NCBI GenBank assembly: GCA_030710605.1
Contig: CP092870.1
Span: 52,217,921-52,281,920, forward strand
DNA length: 64,000 nucleotides
Reading direction: 5' to 3'
DNA from: Cordylochernes scorpioides
Lineage: Eukaryota; Arthropoda; Arachnida; Pseudoscorpiones; Chernetidae
A program made the translations under genes and the position numbers. Below are positions 57,485 through 64,000 of the stretch, one piece after another. The notes below the pieces were generated by a model, which was not told the DNA's origin, did not search any database, and saw only the letters and a program-made list of their open reading frames with translations. Each line of letters starts with the position of its first letter. The stretch's first letter is position 1.

Positions 57485-57725
57485 ATCAGGTGGATAAATT
57501 AAGAAAAAGGCATTTCCTGATCGAGAAACTGAAAGTTGCTGATGGCTTGCGCAATCTATCGGAATAAATATCAACTAATCGTTGATTTTTAATTATTCGA
57601 GAATTGGCCAAATAACGTTTCTTGATTAATCAATAAAAGCTACCACGTACGCGTTTCGGACTGTTGGCCCTCGTCAGAAACTTTCAGTTGCACGATCAGG
57701 AAATGATTGTTTTCTTAATATATAA
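57485..57725 (-). repeat. Hammerhead-bearing repeat with inverted ends
   Basis: Both ends carry ATTTCCTGATCG plus AACTGAAAGTT in inverted orientation (about 57505-57545 and 57673-57712), like a MITE. The minus-strand core is CTGACGA (57679-57673), GGGC-CAACA-GTCC as a 4-bp stem II, and GAAA (57659-57656), a correct hammerhead core layout. Stem III (ACG/CGT) is short and the base after it is G, so cleavage is doubtful. Confidence 0.55.
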
Positions 57726-58009
57726 TTCTGTTAGAGTGTTGTATTCGTCATTGTAGATCACATTGATTCTCTGGTTGTTCTAGGCCCGAGGAAGAACCGC
57801 CCGCCACCGAGTAAGTATCTGACAGTACTTCAACTTAAACTTACAAAACGACATTAGACAAATATCCCGGAAATGTTTCTTTTGAACGAAAATTCGAAAT
57901 TTATTTGAAGAGAAATAACGATTATTTCTATTCTTAGGGATGAAGTATGATAGGATGAATTGGGAAGAGTAATGATAAACGGAAAATAAAGTGTCCAAGT
58001 TTTGGAATC

Positions 58010-58072
58010 GAACCTATAGTGTTCCGCTTACCGGGCAGATGCCGTTTTATTCGTTTACCCAAATTATATATT
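58010..58072 (-). other. tRNA-like segment (possible SINE head)
   Basis: The minus strand has GGTTCGATTCC, a good pol III B box, preceded about 45 nt by a weak A box (TGGGTAAACGAAT). No confident clover-leaf was drawn. Confidence 0.3.
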
Positions 58073-58199
58073 AAAGAAAATAATATTGATACTATTAGGT
58101 TCATAATCATTCACATAATAAAGAAAAACAGGAAAAATTTGATATCTATGAAATTAAGCGAAAATCTTCCACTTAAAAAAAGGTGCTTGAAGAAACTTT

Positions 58200-58860
58200 A
58201 ACTCCAACCGAAAGAAAAATAAAGGAAATTATTGTCAGAGAGAATCCACCTTCTCAAAGGAAAATTTACACAATAACCAACGTACCACTTTCTACCGTTA
58301 ACCGTATTATTAGAAAAAAAAATCGGCTTAAAAATACGTAAAAAGGCGAAAGTTCATGTCCTCAAGCCGCACCTTATTGAGGAACGAAAGACCTGTAGCA
58401 GGGCCCTTTATGAAAAGTACCTGGCAGGTGAAAAATGGAAGGATGTTGTTACTTCGGACGTGGCATGGGTTTACCTCAATGATAGCAACCAACCCCTTGC
58501 CATTTACCAAGCCAACTCTCAAATAAACACCTTCCAGAACTGGGCCAAGTAATGCAAGGAAAGTTCCTCAAAGGGCTCCATGATCGCTGCAGGTTTCTGC
58601 TACAATGGGAAGTTTCCAATAAAGAAGGCAGACTCAAATGTGAAGATAAATTCGCAAATCTATCAAAGACTTGTCTTAGACCCATTATTCGACAATGGGG
58701 TTTTTGTATCCAAGTGACTCAAGATCCATTTGGATGCACCAGGATAAAGCCACGAATAATACATCAGGTTCAACACGTCAATACCTGGATGAAACTGTAT
58801 TTCGTACATCCCTTTTAAACACATCCTTGAAAAATCTCTAGACTTGGCCCCTATGAATAT
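58200..58860 (+). pseudogene. Decayed mariner-like transposase
   Basis: Across shifting frames one can read RKIYTITNVPLSTVNRII (HTH), KAKVHVLKPHLIEERK, EKWKDVVTSDVAWVYL (first catalytic region, with D before V-A-W) and a downstream palm. Many stops; no TIRs paired. Confidence 0.5.
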
Positions 58861-59099
58861 TTGTTTTTTTGGCTTGCTTAAAATTTCTCTTAGATATAGA
58901 AAACCGAAGACACTAGAGGGTCTCTGGAAAGTCTGAGAACGTAATATTTTACGAAATCACTTATAATTTTAGGCATTTAGAATTTTTTCAAGTATTTTTT
59001 TATGAAATATAAATCAATGCTTATTCTTTCGAATAAAAATAACAACCCCCAAATCGCGCGCTTCTTTTGCGAGCTACAGCGTTTCAAATTCGTTATGTT

Positions 59100-59350
59100 A
59101 AAAATGGAACACCTTGTATATGTGGTAATCGAGGGGACAATCAGGTGTGGAGAGATTTCCAAAAACCTCTCTGCACCTTGGAAGACCTTTCACAACTTTC
59201 ACAGAGTACAGACAGTCGTGGTCGAGGCAGAATGGAAGACTTGGGATAGTCCACACATAGAACGAAGAAAACAGTTGCACTGGGAAAATTCTGTGAACAG
59301 AAAGAGTTGAGCTGACCAGAAAGCTGGAGATTGTTAAGTGGAGTTTCATC
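59100..59350 (-). repeat. LTR-derived segment, inverted relative to 48300-48760
   Basis: CCACGACTGTCTGTACTCTG and flanks match the transcribed part of the 48.4-kb LTR-like segment. Its upstream (U3) side faces the 58-bp tandem repeat. Confidence 0.5.
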
Positions 59351-59403
59351 TAAGGTGGCATAGTCATATTCTGCGAATCAACTGACAAGTGATCACACAG
59401 ACT

Positions 59404-59693
59404 TAAACAAACCTAACTTGTCATGTCGTTATATAAAAGTTCCAGCTTGTCACTTCGCTATGAAACAAACCTAACTTGTCATGTCGTTATATAAAAGTTC
59501 CAGCTTGTCACTTCGCTATGAAACAAATCTAACTTGTCATGTCGTTATATAAAAGTTCCAGCTTGTCACTTCGCTATGAAACAAACCTAACTTGTCATGT
59601 CGTTATATAAAAGTTCCAGCTTGTCACTTCGCTATGAAACAAACCTAACTTGTCATGTCGTTATATAAAAGTCTCAGCTTGTAACTTTTATAT
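59404..59693. repeat. 58-bp minisatellite, five copies
   Basis: The landmark TCATGTCG recurs at 59421, 59479, 59537, 59595 and 59653, exactly 58 bp apart. Each unit contains GTTATATAAAAG, a TATA-like box, and CTTGTCACTTCGCTATG. Units are nearly identical. A related half unit (GAGCTTGTCACGTCGCTCAA) lies beyond the Tc1 insertion at about 61251. Confidence 0.9.
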
Positions 59694-59694
59694 A

Positions 59695-61208
59695 CACTGG
59701 TCCGCAAAATTAAAGGAACAACATTTTTTTTTCATTTATCTCAAATTTTATTGAACATTTATCAATGAAATTCTATACACAAATTTATTATTCCATTATT
59801 GATTAGAATACCCGAAATCAAAGAATTCTAACACGTATTTTATGCAAATTAGCAGGTCAAGCAATGATCTTCTTGCAGTCAGTGCATAAATATCTTGGAT
59901 ATTGTTGTTAATATGGGGTATGATCGCCTTTAACTGATAGACAGGCTCTACATCGGTGACCCATACTAATAATTAGGGAGTTTATCAGTTCCTGTGGAAT
60001 CAACGCCCACTCTTGTGTTAAGGCTGTTTCTAGCTCATGGGTGTTTCTAGGAGGGGGTTGGAGGGATGAGATCCGCCGTCCTAGGTTGTCCCATACATGC
60101 TCAATGGGATTTAGGTCTGGGGATCGAGCTGGCCAATTCATCCGAGCAATTGCATGGTTTTGGAGAAAAGTGTCGACCACACCAGACCTATGTGGACGGG
60201 AATTATCATCCATTAGAAGAAAATTTTCTCCCATTTCCAATGCTTGAGGCATCACATATGCTGCCAAGATCTCGTCCCGATACCTCTGTCCAGTCAGGGT
60301 TCCTTGCCGAAAAATATGGAGTGCTGTGCGACCACCCAAGAAGATTCCAGCCCAGACCATAAAACCTTGGCTTCTGTAGGGATCCCTTTCAACCATATTC
60401 GGGGATTATTTCTGGTTACTACCTCTCTCCAGACAAAGACACGACGAGAATCGCTGTTTAGAGAGAATCTGGACTCATCAGTGAACATTACACGCCTCTA
60501 TTCATCTGGATTCCAGGCGACATGTTGTCTGCACCAAAGTTTCCTTGCTCTCTTTTGAGGTGGTGTCAATGGCACACAAATTATGGGTCGTCGAGTATAG
60601 AGGCCCTTCTTGTGAAGCCTTCTGCGTATTGTATCAGTTGATACTAAGACTCCTGTAGCTGCATTGAGGTCACTTCGTAGTTGCGATGCTGTCATTCTTC
60701 TATTGCGACGCACAAGGAGACTCAAATAACGGTCTTGATTTAACGTTGTGACCCTTGGCCGTCCTTGTCCGGGTGTTCTGGCAACATTAGCTTTCGTTTG
60801 AAATTTTTTCCAAAGCCTTGAGACAACGTTTCTTGTCACTTCAAGCCATATTGCTACTTCTGCCTGTGATTGGCCTGCTTCCATCCTTCAAATAGCTTGA
60901 CATTTTTTTCTTGTGATAAATGCTGCCTATAAGCCATGAAAACTTTAAAAAACAAAAAGGTTCAATATGAATCTAGTGGAGCGTAAAATTAGGACGCTTT
61001 GAGAAAGACTCAGGCACGTGCTGGAGGCGGAGTCAACGTAGACGGTGGTATTTTGCATATTGGGAACAACTTTAATTGTTTTTCTGTTTTACATACTCTC
61101 TTAATTCATGGAAGCTTTTGAATATACCAAAACTTGATATATATATCCCTTAATATAACTTTTCTTTTTCTTTAACATGTGTTGTTCCTTTAATTTTGCG
61201 GACCAGTG
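59695..61208 (-). mobile_element. Tc1-like transposon C with TIRs, inserted beside the minisatellite
   Basis: CACTGGTCCGCAAAATTAAA and its inverse, flanked by TA (59693-59694, 61209-61210). 1514 bp. The TIRs differ from Tc1 A, so this is another family. Confidence 0.92.
59908..60937 (-). pseudogene. Tc1 (DD34E) transposase with few lesions
   Basis: ATG 60937 starts MAYRQHLSQE. A frameshift at an A run and a TGA follow near 60890. The HTH (QAEVAIWLEVTRNVVSRL) and GRPR box are intact. TAG at 60498 replaces a residue before RRVMFTDESRF. A shift near 60395 leads to FMVWAGIFLGGRTALH, MDDNSRPHRS and SPDLNPIEHVWDNLG. Asp-to-Glu spacing is 34 residues. Ends at 59908. Confidence 0.87.
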
Positions 61209-61210
61209 TA

Positions 61211-61541
61211 TAACATACTTAGCTTTTCACATCTCTATTTAATAAATCGAGCTTGTCACGTCGCTCAAATGAAAAGCCTCTTCCTCTACAATTAGTGGGT
61301 ATCTGATATATTGGAAAAATTGTGTGTGTTGTGGGTGAATACAGTTTTATATTTCAGAGCGACATAAACCTTCCTAGGCATTTTTGTTTCATACATTTCA
61401 ATTTTCAAAAAAAATCCAAGAAGAGCACAGGCCACTACTTATTTCCATAAAAATATATCAAGTAAATATTGGTTTTAAATTTGTTGGGAGTTTCCTATGG
61501 TTTAGGTTTATTTACAGCTGAAATTGTTTCAAAGAAATGGC
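61211..61541. other. No recognisable gene; continuation of LTR-like U3
   Basis: The first 70 bases resume the U3/minisatellite-like sequence interrupted by Tc1 C. The rest is AT-rich and unassigned. Confidence 0.4.
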
Positions 61542-61555
61542 GAGAGAGAGAGAGA
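61542..61555. repeat. (GA)7 microsatellite at LINE 3' junction
   Basis: GAGAGAGAGAGAGA directly next to the LINE 3' end; on the LINE strand this is (TC)7. Confidence 0.85.
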
Positions 61556-64000
61556 CTATTGACTATTGAAACACTTTTATTGACGTCTAGTCAATTTTTA
61601 CAAAATGATTATGATAAAAGTAATGAAGAAATAATGGGAATTTACAATGATTTTAGGAGCTAGGGAGGCTCCACCACCTTGATAGGGTTCTCCTCCAGAC
61701 AAGGAGGGGGTCTTCTTGGACTCCCCGCATCTCCAGGCCCAGGAAGTACTTGTAGATGCGGGTCTTGGCGGACGCCATGATGGCCAGGGCGTCGTCCTCC
61801 AGGTCATGCCCGAAGATCCAGCTTTGCAGGTCAGGAGGCCGTTGGAGGATGGTGAAGGCCTCCAGGATGACAGGCCTGATCCGACTACAGGACCAGTAGC
61901 GGTGGGCCAGTGACAGGTCTCCGGACCCACAGGCGATGCAGGACTCCCGGGCTGAAGCCGGATGTGCTGGATGGGGAAGGGCGTGCAGGGCCAGCCGCAC
62001 GGCAACGTCAGCATTGTGCCCCGAGAAGGCGCAACGCCGGAGGGAAGACCAGCTGATGGAGATGGGGATGCTGACGTGGGGGAACCACCGTCCGAACAGC
62101 TGGGTAATGGGCAGCGCAGCCAAGCGCGGACGCTCAAGCAAGCGGCGGGCTGTGCGGGTGGTTAGGCGCTGGAAGGCGGTGGTCGACCCGCGCACCACGA
62201 TTGCGTCCGCCAGGCTGTCGACGCGATAACGTCCCCGGGCATTCTGGGTTATCAGGCGTGTGCAGAAGCTCCCCAGAGCAGCGACGTCCGTGAGGGCGAC
62301 ACGCGTAGCGATGGTGATGTTTGGAGCAGGCCCGGTCAGTTCTCCGATGCGCCAGCCCAGCCATCTTGTAGGAGCCAGGAGCTCAGGAGGCCGCAGGAAA
62401 CGGCAGTCGCCCACGACCCGAAGAGCCCGAAGAAGTGCAGGTTGTAAGATCCGGTGGTTTAGATCTAGGATCTCCGCGGCAGGCTCGAAGAGGTGAAGAC
62501 TCCGACGACGCCGCGGGGGAAGCCAGATGCCAGGAGTGGACGCAGGAGTCAGCCACATCCCGCTCTCAGCGAGCCAAGAGTGAGCGTTACGGCCTCCACG
62601 CAGTGCTGCCTGGACACCCTTAAGGCACGACAGCCGGAGCTGAGTGCCCACGTCGAGAAGTCCCATGCCTCCCACAGAGATCGGCCGCGCCAGGATGCTA
62701 CTGGGAAGCCATGAGGTTCGATCGTGCCCCCACACGAATCGAGCCAATCTTGCCTGCAGTCTTCCGATGGTGGTCTCGCTGGGAAGGTAGGCCTGGAGAT
62801 GATAGTAGATGGCCGAGAGCACCAGGCTATTGGCCGCTTTTACTCAACCAGCAAGTGAGAGACCGCGGACAAAGGGGGACCACCTAGCAATGGCTCGCTC
62901 CAGCAACTCTTGCAGGTGTTGATCTTGAGCCGAAGTTCCCATTCCAGGAGTCACTAAGGTCCCTAGAATATTGATTTTCTCCCTGTTCCAGGAGATTGCC
63001 GACGGGGAGTCAGTGCGGTTCCTCCATCTCCCGCACCAGAGACCCTGGCTCTTACCGAAGTTGACTCTTATTCCTGACGCACGCCTGAAGTCCTCGAAGA
63101 TCTTCCTGACGACCTCCTGCTGCCCATCCTCGCGGATAAGCAGGACGATGTCGTCGGCGTACGCCAGGACATTATCCCGGCCAAGTAGCTGTTCCAGGCG
63201 TAACAGGAGGGGCCCGGTGGAGATGGTAAAGAACGCTGCGCTGGCAGCGCAGCCCTGCCTCACTCCGTTGAGCATGTGGAACAGAGGAGTTCTCCCAATC
63301 CCCTCAATCCTCGCCGCAGCCTCGGCCCCAGCGTAGAGCAGAAGAATCCACCCCACGAAGACTGGCGGCAGACCGACGGAGAGAAGAGTGGACACCAGGA
63401 AGCCTCTGTCCAGCGTGTCAAACGCTGACTCCAAGTCGATGGCGACGACTGCTAGTGGGGCTTCATCTCTGCAGGCAGTGGCAACTTCATCAGCTACGCG
63501 GGCTATGTTCCAGGCTGGTGTTCTACCTGGAACGGCGTAGCTCTGGAATTCAGGTACGATGTCTCGGAGATGGGGTCGCAGTCGCCAGTAGAGGACCCCG
63601 CTGAGGACTCTGTAGTCCGTCGTTGGCAAGGAGAGGGGTCGAAGTCCGGCTAGGCCCGGACCACCGTGCGGTTTTTCTATCAGGGACATTTCGCTGCGCC
63701 GCATGGAAGTGGGCAGAGCCCCGCAGAGCTGGGACGCCTCGAAGACCCGACGGAGTGCACTCGCGAAGTAATCCTCAAAACCCCTGAAGAGCTCGCAGGG
63801 CAAGTCATCCCACCCGGCCGCTTTCCCAGTTGGCAGACGACCGATGGCAGCAACGATCTCTTCCTCGCCGATCCCATAGCGGTGGAGTGGATCGCTTTCC
63901 TCAATGGTGACCCTTAGAGTAAAACCCCGCAGGAAGCCATCGATGTCCTCCGGTGAGCACGAAGGATGGGAAAAGCGCTCTTTCAGGTTGACGAAAGCCA
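61556..64000 (-). mobile_element. L1/Tx1-like LINE, 3' part
   Basis: A strongly GC-rich block against AT-rich flanks. On the minus strand the coding region is followed by a short 3' UTR with AATAAA near 61580 and ends with two AATAGTC repeats against (TC)n. The 5' part, including any endonuclease, lies beyond the window. Confidence 0.8.
61653..64000 (-). pseudogene. LINE reverse transcriptase ORF2 (partial), one nonsense codon
   Basis: The frame enters from the window edge. RT motifs: GRLPTGKAAGWDDLPCELF near 63850, AIDLESAFDTLD, NGVRQGCAASAAFF, VLAYADDIVLL (YADD catalytic), VNFGKSQGLW. TGA at 62841-62843 interrupts VRGLSLAG before VKAANSLVLSAIYYHLQ; CGA to TGA is the simplest origin. The C-terminal domain (FVWGHDRTSWL, PISVGGMGLLDV) and a Cys/His motif CIACGSGDLSLAHRYWSC are typical of L1/Tx1-type LINEs. 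The stop is at 61653. Confidence 0.88.

Noticed and set aside
61936-62714. Plus-strand frames within the GC-rich LINE
   Set aside because: GC-rich DNA makes long antisense frames; the minus frame carries all the RT and Cys/His motifs.
1-64000. CRISPR array, prokaryotic operon or phage
   Set aside because: The tandem repeats are retroelement units or an LTR minisatellite; introns, Helitrons, Tc1/mariner elements and U2 snRNA mark this as eukaryotic.

Overview
The window looks like repeat-dense, AT-rich nuclear DNA from an invertebrate animal. It holds a Penelope-like retroelement of the Naiad type, Ty3/gypsy elements, several Tc1/mariner families, a pogo/Tigger element, Helitron-like repeats, an L1/Tx1-like LINE and a U2 snRNA fragment. 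An arthropod, perhaps a crustacean, would fit, but nothing in the sequence fixes the species. No complete host gene is visible. The best host-gene signal is a possible first exon near 31.66 kb.

Region 1 (1-24.7 kb): after Helitron-like repeats comes a large array of one Penelope-like element with the permuted domain order GIY-YIG endonuclease, CxC linker, reverse transcriptase. The unit is about 4.28 kb. Three units (one cut by a gap of 100 N at 11044-11143) lie on the minus strand left of the gap, and three lie on the plus strand right of it, so all 5' ends point at the gap. Both outer edges sit in (AT)n. The long reading frame has no in-frame AUG before its endonuclease motifs. Each inter-ORF region instead carries a small ATG exon with a consensus 5' splice site, phase-matched to an AG just upstream of the next long frame. 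About 100 nt past that splice site lies an 85-nt segment, identical in all six units, that folds on paper into a three-way junction with a possible loop-loop contact. This RNA and the split start are the most interesting items in the window.

Region 2 (24.7-33.2 kb): MITEs, a decayed DD37D mariner, Helitron-like ends, a nearly intact Tc1 (one nonsense codon) with clean TIRs, a second decayed copy of the same Tc1, and an isolated first-exon-like sequence.

Region 3 (33.2-44.2 kb): two complete Ty3/gypsy elements with paired LTRs, each flanked by ATAT. The first is old and riddled with stops. The second is young (LTRs differ at about 3 of 335 positions), starts gag inside its 5' LTR, and has a U_UUA_AAC -1 frameshift heptamer directly before the gag stop.

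Region 4 (44.2-58.9 kb): a deleted pogo/Tigger element, more Helitron-like ends, a U2 snRNA 5' fragment, LTR-promoter-like DNA, decayed gypsy fragments on both strands, a DD37D mariner with one stop and one frameshift, hammerhead-core-bearing short repeats and a decayed mariner.

Region 5 (58.9-64 kb): an LTR-like segment with a five-copy 58-bp tandem repeat that repeats a TATA-like box, interrupted by a Tc1 (DD34E), then a GC-rich L1/Tx1-type LINE whose 3' end abuts (GA)7 and whose 5' part runs off the window. The window therefore records many layers of transposition, with no visible operon-like or host pathway organisation.
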